Origin: CBEULR01 sp965544035
Lineage (GTDB): Bacteria > Bacillota > Desulfotomaculia > Desulfotomaculales > Desulforudaceae
Reading direction: 5' to 3'
Length of the DNA stretch: 64,000 bases
NCBI GenBank assembly: GCA_965544035.1
Contig: CBEULR010000002.1
Location: 62,001 to 126,000 of the forward strand
The notes under the pieces are model-generated. The model was not told the origin of the DNA. It worked only from the letters and a program-made list of their open reading frames with translations, and searched no databases. Both the position numbers and the translations under genes were made by a program. The stretch's first letter is position 1. Every line of letters starts with the position of its first letter. Below are positions 1 to 8,337 of the stretch, in pieces.

Positions 1-220
1 GCGGCGATTGCCCTTCACGTACTACCACGGCCTCACGTGATGCGTTATTACTTCCGTTGCCCGATACGGTGAACCCGGTCAGTATCGCGCCCACCGGGAG
101 GTCCTCGGCGAAGATCACATCACCGTTTGCGTATTCGGCCTGAGCCTGTGGCACGAAGGCTATCAAGAAAAATATAACCGCTGCAATAATTCCCGATCTT
201 AAGATTTTAGGGATACTCAT
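1..220 (-). CDS. Secreted protein, N-terminal part (gene runs off the left edge)
   Basis: Reading leftward from an ATG at 220, 73 codons stay open to the window edge. A purine-rich GGAGAGGA lies just upstream of the ATG. The first 30 or so residues form a typical signal peptide: basic residues (K, R), a hydrophobic stretch, then an AQA-type cleavage site. The mature part begins EYANGDVIFAEDLPVG and matches nothing I recognise. It lies downstream of the Tad locus on the same strand, so it may be a secreted or surface component of that locus. Its function is unknown. Confidence 0.6.
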   Translation of the reverse strand, partial: MSIPKILRSGIIAAVIFFLIAFVPQAQAEYANGDVIFAEDLPVGAILTGFTVSGNGSNNASREAVVVREGQSP

Positions 221-501
221 TTATTATCCTCTCCTCTCTCAAATATGACTTGGTTAAGCAAATGCTTGCGCAAAGAGTACGTGTTCCCATGTTTGGCGTG
301 ACCGACCCACCCGTTAATATGTTGTTTTAATTTATGCGAGTCAACATCTCCGGCCTGATAGAAGGTACGCAATCTTTATATTTCACCCTAATCACTCTTC
401 CTTTCATTTTGGTTTTGTGGGAACCTGCGATCCTATACTGTAAAAACCTATTAGGAACGCAAGCACGGCTACGAAAATCGGGATCAAATAGCTGTTATCT
501 G

Positions 502-1044
502 TCAATGACGCACCACCTCTGCACTGGCCCACCTGACCGCCTGTTCCGGGGTGCCGACTGTTGGCTGAACCTCAGCCTTTACAATCGCAATACATCCCGG
601 GCTTTCGAGGGTCACGCTGCGGGCAGCGGCATCCGGGTAGTAGTCTGTTAGCTCAAACACCCCGTCCGAATTAAAATCTCCTACTTTGACCTCGTTTTCG
701 TAAAGCGTCATTTCGGGGAACCCAAAGTCGTTTTGCCCGTTATAGACAATCAGTTGATATTCTTGATTCCTTGATAGGCGGGTGTTCTCGCGTAAATAGC
801 GTTGAAAGTTGGTATGCGCTTGCTCCGGGCGAACGCAAGGGTGCCCGTAGGCCTGACTGCGCTCATCCACGGCCATTGCCGCAAACCTTGCCGCCTCCGC
901 AACGGTGCGCCCCAGGTCAATGTCCGACCCGTGTACCCAGCGTGGGTGTTCGGAGATCATAAAAATGCCGGTCAGGAAAAGGGGGATCATCAGCAAAAGC
1001 AAGACCAGGCTTACCGAGCCTTTTTCATCTCTCAACCTTTTCAC
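502..1044 (-). CDS. TadE/TadG-like membrane-anchored pseudopilin
   Basis: The protein starts with a short basic segment containing DEKGSVSLVLLLLM, followed by one hydrophobic helix and an extracytoplasmic domain of about 140 residues. This is the layout of Tad-system pseudopilins. I chose the GTG at 1044. It overlaps the end of the preceding pseudopilin gene and has a GGGGGGAG ribosome site, whereas the TTG at 1074 lies deeper inside that gene. It is the last clear gene of the left Tad locus. An isolated C-terminal-half motif (DFNSDGVFELTDYYP) resembles a short calcium-binding, dockerin-like loop, but this is weak. Confidence 0.6.
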   Translation of the reverse strand: MKRLRDEKGSVSLVLLLLMIPLFLTGIFMISEHPRWVHGSDIDLGRTVAEAARFAAMAVDERSQAYGHPCVRPEQAHTNFQRYLRENTRLSRNQEYQLIVYNGQNDFGFPEMTLYENEVKVGDFNSDGVFELTDYYPDAAARSVTLESPGCIAIVKAEVQPTVGTPEQAVRWASAEVVRH

Positions 1045-1447
1045 TGAGTCCCACTCCCCCCACCTTGATTGCAAATTCGTCCTCCCCGCCGAGCCCGAGC
1101 AGGCGACCCATCAGAAAGGGTTCGGACCGGAGCTTTAGCTTCATCCTCAGCCAAACCTCGGCCTCGTCAGGCGTCTGTGCATTACGCAGCTTCACGCCGT
1201 TGTGCGTGTCCATCTCCACCACCTCAAAGCCCATGCTGTCAAGAGTCTCCAGCATTTCATCCCGGTCCTCGGGGGTCAACTGCCCCTCAATTCGCATCCG
1301 GTCAAGGTAATAGTTCTTTACGTGTTCGGCCTGCTGGGCTTTGACTTGCACCAGCCAGTAATCTACCGCGCCAAAAGCTAAGGCAAAGATAAGGACGCTG
1401 ACAATTAAAAACTCCACACTTAAAACGCTTCCCCGTTCGTCTCTCAT
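1025..1447 (-). CDS. TadE-like pseudopilin
   Basis: About 140 residues with an N-terminal RDERGSVLSVEFLI prepilin-like segment: G-S, then E five residues into the hydrophobic helix, as in TadE proteins. A polar extracytoplasmic domain follows. I chose the ATG at 1447, which has GGGGTGG upstream and overlaps the stop region of the pilin gene before it; the GTG/TTG codons further upstream are less well placed. Its 3' end overlaps the next gene by 20 bases, which suggests coupled translation. The role is presumably a minor pilin of the Tad apparatus. Confidence 0.65.
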   Translation of the reverse strand: MRDERGSVLSVEFLIVSVLIFALAFGAVDYWLVQVKAQQAEHVKNYYLDRMRIEGQLTPEDRDEMLETLDSMGFEVVEMDTHNGVKLRNAQTPDEAEVWLRMKLKLRSEPFLMGRLLGLGGEDEFAIKVGGVGLSEKVER

Positions 1448-1449
1448 CA

Positions 1450-1638
1450 CTACCACCCCGTTTCGCTTATAGCTCCGATGCCGGTTTTCACCGCGCCGTG
1501 CAGGTTTTCAAAAGCCGGGACGAGGCGTCCGGTTACGGCAAGCGCGATTACTGCCGCTACGGAGACGAGCATCAGGATCTCTGCGCTATTGACTCCCCCG
1601 CGCTGGTCTAGGGCCACCTTCTTAATTGTGCTTAACAC
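1450..1638 (-). CDS. Small Flp-like pilin
   Basis: A 62-residue protein starting at GTG 1638 behind GGGGGTGATC. It has the short basic leader and QRGGVNSAEILML type IV prepilin-like motif: glycine cleavage region, then E at about +5, then a hydrophobic helix. The sister pilin just upstream has the same layout (QRGALNSVEIMFI). A strong terminator separates the two pilin genes, so this copy is probably made at a lower level, perhaps as a minor pilin. It would be processed by the prepilin peptidase at 6492-7025. Confidence 0.65.
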   Translation of the reverse strand: MLSTIKKVALDQRGGVNSAEILMLVSVAAVIALAVTGRLVPAFENLHGAVKTGIGAISETGW

Positions 1639-1662
1639 GTTGCGATCACCCCCTTAAAAAGA

Positions 1663-1692
1663 ATAGGGGGCGGACAAACGTCCGCCCCCTAT
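1663..1692 (-). terminator. Rho-independent terminator between two pilin genes
   Basis: A perfect 13-bp stem (1663-1675 with 1680-1692) and a 4-base loop are followed on the minus strand by ATTCTTTTT. It lies after the first small pilin gene (1710-1907) and before the second. It should favour expression of the first pilin over downstream genes. Confidence 0.85.
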
Positions 1693-1709
1693 CTAACCGC
1701 CAGAGTATC

Positions 1710-1907
1710 TTACGGGTTTGTTTCACCGGATTCAATCATGCGGTTGACTTTATCGGCCACGGCGCTTGCGCCATGCGGCAATCCCGTGGTTTCATTGCTA
1801 AGGACGCCCATAATGGACCCCGCCACCACCACGACAATCCCGATAATGAACATGATTTCCACGGAGTTCAATGCGCCCCGCTGATCACTAAACAGCTTTT
1901 TGATCAA
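1710..1907 (-). CDS. Small Flp-like pilin
   Basis: A 65-residue protein from a TTG at 1907 with AGGAGGT nine bases upstream. The N terminus is LIKKLFSDQRGALNSVEIMF: a basic leader, Gly-Ala, then Glu at about +5, followed by a hydrophobic helix. This is typical of Flp/Tad pilins and their relatives. It is directly followed by a strong terminator, as expected for a highly expressed major pilin. An in-frame start 60 bases further upstream gives an unlikely leader. Confidence 0.65.
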   Translation of the reverse strand: MIKKLFSDQRGALNSVEIMFIIGIVVVVAGSIMGVLSNETTGLPHGASAVADKVNRMIESGETNP

Positions 1908-1985
1908 GGGTGTTACACCTCCTTCCTCTAGTCTTCCAAGAGTGAGCCGAGTCACCCTCCCTCCAAACATGCAAAGTGTGACATA

Positions 1986-2729
1986 TTACATGATTCCGGC
2001 TTCGCGCAGTACACCCATGGCGTGGGTAAAAAACGCGCCGGCGATCATTCCCAGGCAAGCCATTAAAGGTAACACACGGTAAAGCACTAAGAGAAGCGGC
2101 CGATTGCTAATCCTGGCCCGGTCTGCGGCGTCCTTTAACTGCTCAAGGCGCCTTCCTTCGCGGCGCACAATATCCTGGAAGTGGGCTATCCCGGCTTGGT
2201 CTAATTGAAGAAGCAGGGATGCCAAGATGTCCGCTTCAGGGGTATGCAGCTTTTGCCGAAGGACGTTAAGGGCTTTTTCGGTGCCTTCGGGCCAGTACAT
2301 CAGCGCGGAACCGATAGCGCCCCGGATATGGGGCGTAAGGACCCGCGCCGCATCGAAGGCGTGGTACATTGAAAGGCCGGCCCGCATATACAGTTCGATA
2401 GTATCGAATAGGAGCAGGATTTCCCTTTGCTCCGCCATTTTCCGGCCCGCCGTCGCCCACCGATAAGCAAACCGCGTTGCCACATAGGCTGCGGCGGCAA
2501 AGGCAACGACGGCAAGCGTCATATATCGCCAGCCCAACGTGAGGGAGAATGCAAATGCGCCGGCGGCCATCGCCGCCAAAATCGCTACCCGGTCTTCCGG
2601 GCTCCATTCGCGCCGGGGTAGCCTGTACTGGCGCAAACGGGTCATCCACGGAATGGCGGCCCAAGTGAAAACTCCTGCGGTAATACCCAGGCTGGATGCA
2701 ATAACGCCGTAAAACATTGTGTCCGTCAA
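1986..2729 (-). CDS. tadC: TadC-like inner-membrane platform protein (type II secretion F domain)
   Basis: A 247-residue membrane protein with hydrophobic segments at the N terminus, near residues 50-85 and at the C terminus. The soluble central region (FDTIELYMRAGLSMYHAF, then LLLQLDQAGI) is typical of GspF/TadC platform proteins. It follows a TadB-like gene with a 4-base overlap and precedes the pilin genes, the usual Tad order. It should form the inner-membrane platform with TadB, driven by the TadA ATPase encoded just upstream. It starts at TTG 2729 behind GGTGAG. Confidence 0.75.
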   Translation of the reverse strand: MTDTMFYGVIASSLGITAGVFTWAAIPWMTRLRQYRLPRREWSPEDRVAILAAMAAGAFAFSLTLGWRYMTLAVVAFAAAAYVATRFAYRWATAGRKMAEQREILLLFDTIELYMRAGLSMYHAFDAARVLTPHIRGAIGSALMYWPEGTEKALNVLRQKLHTPEADILASLLLQLDQAGIAHFQDIVRREGRRLEQLKDAADRARISNRPLLLVLYRVLPLMACLGMIAGAFFTHAMGVLREAGIM

Positions 2730-3568
2730 GGCTTGCTCACCGCCCTATCAACGAAGAACCAAGTAATAGCCGAGACAAAACAAAGAGTGATGAGGGTTTG
2801 CCCGGCCATTGTTTCCGCAAAGAATTGATCCGCATGCGGAAGCCAGGATGTTAACAAGAAGTAAAGCGGCAGGGGTGCAACCGTGAGCAGCAGCCCCACT
2901 GCACGATCCGCGCTCAGTTCGCTCTTGTTGTGTTCTTTAAGGTTTTGGGCCACGGTGATACGGCTAACCAACTCGTGGAACAGTGGCGCGGTCATCGCTC
3001 CCTTAGTCTCCGCAGCCCGGAGGATCTGAACAAACATATGCCCGTATGGTGAGTTGAGCTCCTTGATCATTTGCACATACACTTCATCCGGGTTGTGACC
3101 GTACAGGCGGCCCGCGTGGGCCTTGCGAAAGATTTTCCCCACGGGATCAGGTACGCGCCGGCCCACGGCCCGCAGCCCCCTATCGATCTGTGAGGTCGCC
3201 GCAAACTCGCCGGCAAATATCCTCGCCGCTGAGGTAAGCTGCTCAAGTACGCGCTCCCGGTGAATTTGTGTTCTCCGAAAAGCTATATTGTCGGGAACCA
3301 AGACCACAAACGCGGCGGCTAGGATTGCTGGAGCTGGAGTGCCCAGCCAAAGCCACACCCCGACAAACACCCCCAGACTTACAAGGTACATATAAGGGGG
3401 CGTTCTTACACTCTTGGGCGCATATCTTTCCACATCCCGAAGCCACTTCTGGAAGGAATCGGTCGCCGGCTTTATGTCTTTTGGCTTGTTGATTAGTAAC
3501 ACCAACGGGACGGTTACCGCCGCCACCAAACATACGGCGATCAGTAGTTGCAGGGTGCTATCAGGCAC
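2726..3568 (-). CDS. tadB: TadB-like inner-membrane platform protein
   Basis: About 280 residues: an N-terminal transmembrane helix, a second hydrophobic pair near residues 60-95, a soluble GspF-like domain (LTSAARIFAGEF, ILRAAETKGAMTAPLFHEL) and two C-terminal helices. I use the GTG at 3568, nine bases from GGAGG; the TTG six bases upstream sits too close. It overlaps the ATPase gene before it and tadC after it, so translation is probably coupled. Its expected partner is the TadC homologue. Confidence 0.75.
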   Translation of the reverse strand: MPDSTLQLLIAVCLVAAVTVPLVLLINKPKDIKPATDSFQKWLRDVERYAPKSVRTPPYMYLVSLGVFVGVWLWLGTPAPAILAAAFVVLVPDNIAFRRTQIHRERVLEQLTSAARIFAGEFAATSQIDRGLRAVGRRVPDPVGKIFRKAHAGRLYGHNPDEVYVQMIKELNSPYGHMFVQILRAAETKGAMTAPLFHELVSRITVAQNLKEHNKSELSADRAVGLLLTVAPLPLYFLLTSWLPHADQFFAETMAGQTLITLCFVSAITWFFVDRAVSKP

Positions 3569-4880
3569 TACCAAACACCTCCGTTATCCGGGCCGGTGTC
3601 ACGCCGTACCGCGCCATCTTCGCGCACAGTTTCGCGCTCGGGGGGTTTTTGACAACCCACTTCCCAGGGCCAAGATAGTCTTGGCCAAAGGGTTCCCAAA
3701 CAAGCAGGTCCCGGTAGGTAATGGCGCCGTCTTCTTCTTCGACTTCCGTAATGCTGGTAATTTTCTTAATACCGCGCTGGGAGTCAGTGAAGGTTTGCAC
3801 AACCACATTGAAAGCCTGCGCCACACGAACCATGGCCTGGTTAAGCGAAAGATTAAGGCCTTCTTCGAGCATCAGCATTGCGGTACCGCGCACGGCTTCC
3901 TGGGGGGACGTGAAGTGGGCCGTAGCCATACTGCCATCATGGCCTCGAACGCAAGCCCGGACCGCTTCCAAGGCTTCCCCTGCCCCGCGGAACTCGCCGA
4001 CGATGATCACGTCAGGCGACAAGCGCAGGATCGCCCGAAACAGGTCAGACATCCTCACGTCCAATTCCGGGTGATGCTCCATTTCAATAATGTCGCGTGT
4101 AGGGTAGGCAGCTGCGGCACGAATTTCGCTGTCAATATCCAGAATCCGAATTGATAGGCCCTTGGGCAGCTCCCCGATCAGCTTGCGAAGCAGAGATGTT
4201 TTACCGCTGTTTACCGGGCCGCACAAAAGAAGGTTGGACCGACCATTCACCAGGGTGCTCAAAACCTGCCAGACGTGCGCGTCCAGCGTCCCAAGGCGCG
4301 TCAGGTTATCAACGGTCATCTCCACCGTTCCGTGCTTACGCAGGGCAAACCCAAAGCCCGGGGCCACCGGGGGACAAAAGGCGGTTAAGCGCGAACCATC
4401 CAAGCGAATGGCCTCAAGGAGTGGGGAGCCCGCATTAAGGCTTACCCCGGTGTCGTGCATGACCATACGTTTAATCAACTTTTCGATTTCCGGTTGCTCT
4501 AGGTGCATTCCGGGAACAGCTTGGTTCTTGCCCCGGCGGGATACGAATACCTTGCCCTGGGGGTTAATGCGGATCTCGTCTACTTCCGGGTCAATGTATA
4601 GACTCTGAATGCTTCCTAGGCCCCACAACTCTACGAATACCGCTTCAGCAATCCGGTGGGGCGGCATCTCATCCACAAACACACGGTGCTGTTTCAAGAG
4701 GTCACAGATGATCTGTTTTGCCTCATCCCCTGCACCCGGCACCCCGGCCGTGGCAAGGCTGAAAATATCGGCCTGTTTTTCATTGTCTGCTTCAGCCAGT
4801 GTTTCCTGTACAAACGCCACTGCTTCAGGAAGGCTTAAATGCTTATCCTGTGGCTCCTCGATGACTTCAGTTCTCTTCAT
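3561..4880 (-). CDS. tadA: TadA/CpaF-type secretion ATPase
   Basis: About 440 residues of the CpaF/TadA family of type II/IV secretion ATPases, which power pilus assembly. Visible motifs are Walker A GPVNSGKTSLL, an aspartate-rich region after it (ILDIDSEI), the Walker B-like VIIVGEFRGAGEALE, and the histidine region GHDGSMATAHFTS. The Walker A box begins GPVN rather than the more usual GGTGSGKT. Start ATG 4880 overlaps the end of cpaB by 14 bases. The second Tad locus has its own TadA at 25955-27298. Confidence 0.85.
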   Translation of the reverse strand: MKRTEVIEEPQDKHLSLPEAVAFVQETLAEADNEKQADIFSLATAGVPGAGDEAKQIICDLLKQHRVFVDEMPPHRIAEAVFVELWGLGSIQSLYIDPEVDEIRINPQGKVFVSRRGKNQAVPGMHLEQPEIEKLIKRMVMHDTGVSLNAGSPLLEAIRLDGSRLTAFCPPVAPGFGFALRKHGTVEMTVDNLTRLGTLDAHVWQVLSTLVNGRSNLLLCGPVNSGKTSLLRKLIGELPKGLSIRILDIDSEIRAAAAYPTRDIIEMEHHPELDVRMSDLFRAILRLSPDVIIVGEFRGAGEALEAVRACVRGHDGSMATAHFTSPQEAVRGTAMLMLEEGLNLSLNQAMVRVAQAFNVVVQTFTDSQRGIKKITSITEVEEEDGAITYRDLLVWEPFGQDYLGPGKWVVKNPPSAKLCAKMARYGVTPARITEVFGSA

Positions 4881-5553
4881 CAGTTTCAGCAAACTGATTC
4901 ACCTCCACGGCAACCACCGACGGCTGAAACTTTTTTGCTAACGCTACGGAAGCGTTCTGCGGGGCTGCACCGCTAATCACCTTGCGTACATCATCGGGAT
5001 TAACCATCAGGTACACTACCGCCGGGGCTGGGGATGCCGTGACGCTTTGGGTAATCGCATTGGATGAGCTGTCCAAAGAATGCCCGCGGCCATCGGCAAC
5101 GCGAACCACCCGGGCGTTCTGGGCAATCAGGTGGGAACCTTGCCCGGGGTTCCAGGCTCCCTGCTCAGGGGTCAGCCAGTACACGTCCACCAGATCCCCC
5201 GGCTGGACACCGGAATATCTTGCGGAATCCACATTTACGCCAATAACCTGATAGTCACCTGTTGGGTCATCCAAATCCCGACGGTCAATCGGCCAGCCCT
5301 TTGTCAGACGGGTGGTGGTGATTTTGCCAACAATTTCGCCTACGTCCTGAACCGTCCACTCGTTATTTTCAGAGACAGCAATCTTGGCTACATCGCTTTC
5401 CCCAATTACCGTGTACGGATCAAGGTCGCGCACCGGGGCAAGCACCCGAATCGTATCCCCCGGGTTTGCCCGGGCCTGCATCTGCCAGTACGAGACGCCG
5501 GCGACTGTAAGAAAAACCAACCCAATTACTACTGCAATGACAATCCGCTTCAA
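4867..5553 (-). CDS. cpaB: CpaB/RcpC-like pilus assembly protein (SAF domain)
   Basis: A 228-residue protein with an N-terminal signal anchor (IVIAVVIGLVFLTVAGV), an SAF-type domain (VLAPVRDLDPYTVIGESDVAKIAV) and a C-terminal RcpC-like half (GDLVDVYWL, VVYLMVNPDDVRKV). CpaB proteins act in the envelope during Flp pilus assembly. It starts with TTG 5553 behind GGAGGG and overlaps tadA by 14 bases. A paralogue sits in the second Tad locus at 28620-29333. Confidence 0.8.
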   Translation of the reverse strand: MKRIVIAVVIGLVFLTVAGVSYWQMQARANPGDTIRVLAPVRDLDPYTVIGESDVAKIAVSENNEWTVQDVGEIVGKITTTRLTKGWPIDRRDLDDPTGDYQVIGVNVDSARYSGVQPGDLVDVYWLTPEQGAWNPGQGSHLIAQNARVVRVADGRGHSLDSSSNAITQSVTASPAPAVVYLMVNPDDVRKVISGAAPQNASVALAKKFQPSVVAVEVNQFAETDEEN

Positions 5554-5566
5554 ATTGTTATCCCTC

Positions 5567-6484
5567 CTATATTTGTTCTAATGCACCGAGAACGGCGCTT
5601 GTTCCCACTAGGATTTTTTGTTCCCCATCCCACTGGATGAGGGCCGGGACGCCGCCCAGCCGATCGCCGGCGTAGATGTACCATCCGGTGATGCCCATGC
5701 TCTCTAATTCATCTGCCATCCCCCGAACATGCGTTGTGGCAAGGAAAGGCGGGTTTTCCATAGAACGCATCATCTCCAACACCTTTGTGCAGTGCCCGCA
5801 GCCGGGGCTGACCACCACCACGGGTGCTGTCGAAGTGTCTACGGAAACCAGCTCTCCTTCGGGCGTTGCAAGCACCACAAGTGCCCCTTCCGGGGCCATG
5901 CGTACTGGCTCCGGGGGAATCTCCGGGTCTTTTGGGACCAAGGGAATATCACTGCCCTCATCCGGGGCCGGTTCTGCGTCTTTCGCCGTAGTTGCCGGTT
6001 CAGCCACAGCGTCAGGTACTTGCGGTTTACCGTGAACATGAAGGATGGCAGGCTTGACAGGGTTTTCATTTGCAGCCAGTACGGTTACGGGCGGCCCGGG
6101 GGCCAGCACAGGAATAAGAAACGCGCCAAGAAGGATCGGCAAACCTACCGGATACGGGCGAAGCGGCGGCCCCACGGTAAAAGCCAATGCCGCCACCAGA
6201 TAGCCTAAGCCCAAAACCACAGTACACAGCAGGCAGGGTGTAAAGTTGGTGGCATAAAACCATCCATGCGCCGATACCACGCAAACTGTCCATAGGGCCA
6301 GGGGCAGGCGCGGAGCAAACAGAAAGGCCATGAAAGATATTAGGTGGGCAGCCGCCCCCCAGGCGGAAAGAGGGCGCCCCAAAACATAGAGTTCTTGGCC
6401 GCAGGCATCTCCGATGCAAACCAAACCCATTAAAAGGGCTATGCTGATTACCGCCGCCAGGCCCGCAAAGGCCGCGCCCAACAT
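5567..6484 (-). CDS. VKOR-like membrane protein fused to a thioredoxin-like domain
   Basis: From ATG 6484 the protein has about five hydrophobic segments in its first 150 residues, a Pro/Glu-rich linker, and a C-terminal thioredoxin-like domain with the active-site motif CGHC and a later GGVPALIQ cis-Pro region. The membrane part has a cysteine pair (CIGDAC), a serine region (PLSAWG) and a CLLC motif, the pattern of vitamin K epoxide reductase homologues. Bacterial VKOR proteins, often fused to thioredoxin, reoxidise disulfide-forming enzymes outside the membrane. The gene lies inside the Tad operon between prepilin peptidase and cpaB. I infer it forms disulfides in pilus components. Confidence 0.7.
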   Translation of the reverse strand: MLGAAFAGLAAVISIALLMGLVCIGDACGQELYVLGRPLSAWGAAAHLISFMAFLFAPRLPLALWTVCVVSAHGWFYATNFTPCLLCTVVLGLGYLVAALAFTVGPPLRPYPVGLPILLGAFLIPVLAPGPPVTVLAANENPVKPAILHVHGKPQVPDAVAEPATTAKDAEPAPDEGSDIPLVPKDPEIPPEPVRMAPEGALVVLATPEGELVSVDTSTAPVVVVSPGCGHCTKVLEMMRSMENPPFLATTHVRGMADELESMGITGWYIYAGDRLGGVPALIQWDGEQKILVGTSAVLGALEQI

Positions 6485-6491
6485 GCGATTT

Positions 6492-7025
6492 CTATACAAG
6501 CCAGCCGCCCCCAAAATGCACCAGCCACGCCGCTGCCGCCAGGCAGGTGCCAAAAGGAATAGCCTCCCGGGGCAGCGGGGCCTCGGTGTCGCTGGGTAGC
6601 TGCGGCATTTTAAGCGCCCCCTTGGCATTGAGCAAAAATCTCAGATAAAGTGACCGCAGAAAGTCCGTGGCCCAGCTTTTGAGCGCACCGGCTTTAATCT
6701 TCTTGCCGATCCCCCACACGATACCGATTACGCAGGCCAGAAGAAGGATCATCAGGCCGGTGTGCAGCCCAAACCAGGCCCCCAAAGCCGCCATCAGCTT
6801 CACGTCCCCGCCGCCCATCCCGCCGATCAGAAAGCAAACAAGCCCTATCCCAAAGAGAGACAAGGCCCCCACAAGGGCGGTCATGGGCTCGCCGCTGTAA
6901 ACCCCATAGGCGAGTCCGGCAAGGAGCATTGGGATTGTAATGATATTCGGAACCCGGTGACTCCTGAAATCCGTCCAAGCCAAAACTGTGGTGGGAACCA
7001 GACATCCGGCTACTACAGGCCACAT
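6492..7025 (-). CDS. Prepilin peptidase (TadV/CpaA type, A24 family)
   Basis: A polytopic membrane protein of 177 residues carrying both conserved aspartates of A24 aspartic prepilin peptidases: WTDFRSHRVPN near the N terminus and GGGDVKLMAALGAWFG in the middle. It lacks the extra N-terminal methylase domain of PilD enzymes, as is usual for TadV/CpaA. The ATG at 7025 has an ideal GGAGG eight bases upstream. It would cleave the small Flp-like pilins and TadE-type pseudopilins of this locus. The second Tad locus has no peptidase of its own, so this enzyme may serve both. Confidence 0.85.
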   Translation of the reverse strand: MWPVVAGCLVPTTVLAWTDFRSHRVPNIITIPMLLAGLAYGVYSGEPMTALVGALSLFGIGLVCFLIGGMGGGDVKLMAALGAWFGLHTGLMILLLACVIGIVWGIGKKIKAGALKSWATDFLRSLYLRFLLNAKGALKMPQLPSDTEAPLPREAIPFGTCLAAAAWLVHFGGGWLV

Positions 7026-7050
7026 AGGCAACACCTCCTGGAAAATTAAA

Positions 7051-7074
7051 AAGCCTCCGTATTACCGGAGGCTT
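7051..7074 (-). terminator. Rho-independent terminator
   Basis: A 9-bp perfect stem (7051-7059 with 7066-7074) is followed on the minus strand by TTTAATTTT. It ends transcription of the small membrane protein gene at 7079-7279 and lies only 26 bases before the prepilin peptidase start, so partial readthrough is likely. Confidence 0.75.
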
Positions 7075-7078
7075 AAAT

Positions 7079-7279
7079 CTAGATTGGAAGCGGAACGCGG
7101 TAACCCATCCACCACAGGACTGCGCCTGTGCAGGCTACAAGTATGAGCGTGGTTAGAATTAATTTAAGGGATGACCTGAGCATGATCAGTGCGAATACGC
7201 CGGCCAGGATCGCTATTCCGCACAGCATCGCGGAACTCCAGTAGCCCAGCGTGTCTGATACCGCATGAAAAAAGCCCAT
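7079..7279 (-). CDS. Small two-helix membrane protein
   Basis: A 66-residue protein with ATG 7279 behind GGAGGGAG. Two hydrophobic helices (about residues 15-35 and 39-60) flank a short basic loop (RSSLK). It is placed between a TadG-like pseudopilin and the prepilin peptidase, so it is probably a locus-specific Tad component. I recognise no family. Confidence 0.6.
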   Translation of the reverse strand: MGFFHAVSDTLGYWSSAMLCGIAILAGVFALIMLRSSLKLILTTLILVACTGAVLWWMGYRVPLPI

Positions 7280-7291
7280 CGATACTCCCTC

Positions 7292-7981
7292 CTACTGACA
7301 GGCATCCGCCGGGGGTGGATTACGGCCACGAAAAACCCCGTCTATGATGCGCTCATAGAATGTGGTTGCCTGGGCGCACCTTTGTGTTTCCATTTCCTCT
7401 ATGCCTACGATACGAAGAAACCCGGTGTCCATTTCGCCTATGGCCTTAACCTTGACATAGGGACTTTGCCCCGACTGAATCTTTATTGCTGGCTCTTCCG
7501 ATTGCCTGATCAGGCTTGGCCAGTTGGCATCCAGTACGTCTCGAACTATTCTGTCTGTGCCGCTGGTATGCTCCACCCAACGGGTGACGATCCCGAGATC
7601 GCGGTCGCAGGTGCCCGTAAGACTGCTTCGGCTATGCTCGGGGCCGGAACGATACACCACAGTATCTTCGCGCCTGCAACAACACCAACAGCTATCCTTG
7701 TTGCAACAAGTCTCACACCAGCCGGGCTGAACGGCTATTCTGACATAGCGCACAGCGCCGTCGGTCCGGCTGGGGACACTTCCCGCAAGTGATGCCGCAT
7801 CGACGGCAGTATACATATCCTCACGGGCCACGTGGAGCCGCGCAAAATCGGTTGCCAGACCCGCCAGGGCCAGCACCACAACCAGAAACATGACCGTCAT
7901 TAACAGGACTGCCCCGCGTTCGTCTTTCAGGGTTCGACGCGAAACAGCTTGGTGTCGCGCATCTCTATCGTGCTGTCCCAT
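7292..7981 (-). CDS. TadG-like pseudopilin with a cysteine cluster
   Basis: The conserved TadE/TadG N-terminal segment KDERGAVLLMTVMFLVV is followed by a membrane helix and DFARLHVAREDMYTAVDAASLAG, a hallmark of TadG-like proteins. Near residues 89-103 there is an unusual stretch with seven cysteines in fifteen positions (CETCCNKDSCWCCC). This would need extracytoplasmic disulfide bonds or metal. The VKOR-thioredoxin gene of the same operon could supply oxidation. The ATG at 7981 lies inside the preceding gene. A later start near the KDERG segment, right at the previous stop, is possible but would need a CTG codon. Confidence 0.65.
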   Translation of the reverse strand: MGQHDRDARHQAVSRRTLKDERGAVLLMTVMFLVVVLALAGLATDFARLHVAREDMYTAVDAASLAGSVPSRTDGAVRYVRIAVQPGWCETCCNKDSCWCCCRREDTVVYRSGPEHSRSSLTGTCDRDLGIVTRWVEHTSGTDRIVRDVLDANWPSLIRQSEEPAIKIQSGQSPYVKVKAIGEMDTGFLRIVGIEEMETQRCAQATTFYERIIDGVFRGRNPPPADACQ

Positions 7982-8337
7982 GCTCTGCCTCCCATCAGCG
8001 CGTTCATCCCCGGAATCATCACGGGTGACCTGACCACTCCCTCAACTTCTACGTATCCACCGCCCCTTACCGCCCTTAACCGAATGTCGCCGGTTAATCC
8101 GTGACTGCCTAGAAAGTCCTGACCTCTCTGGCCAGCTTCAGACATATTGTGGTGAATTGCCGCTGACCGGCCCGCCTCACGCACGGCTGCGGCCAGAACC
8201 AGCCGGTCTTTGTAGACGAGGCCCATATTCACGATACCGGCGAAGATAAAGACCAGGAGCAGGGCGCTGAATACAAATTCGAGCAGCACGCCGCCTCTTT
8301 GGTCACAGCTAACAGAAAAATGTCCACTCCTAGACAT
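7927..8337 (-). CDS. TadE-like pseudopilin
   Basis: About 136 residues with the TadE signature: a short basic leader, CDQRGGVLLEFVFSALLLVF with Glu at +5 of the hydrophobic helix, then NMGLVYKDRLVLAAAVREAGRSAA. ATG 8337 overlaps the stop of the upstream pseudopilin by one base, so translation is coupled. It is one of three consecutive pseudopilin genes in this operon. Confidence 0.7.
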   Translation of the reverse strand: MSRSGHFSVSCDQRGGVLLEFVFSALLLVFIFAGIVNMGLVYKDRLVLAAAVREAGRSAAIHHNMSEAGQRGQDFLGSHGLTGDIRLRAVRGGGYVEVEGVVRSPVMIPGMNALMGGRAWDSTIEMRDTKLFRVEP

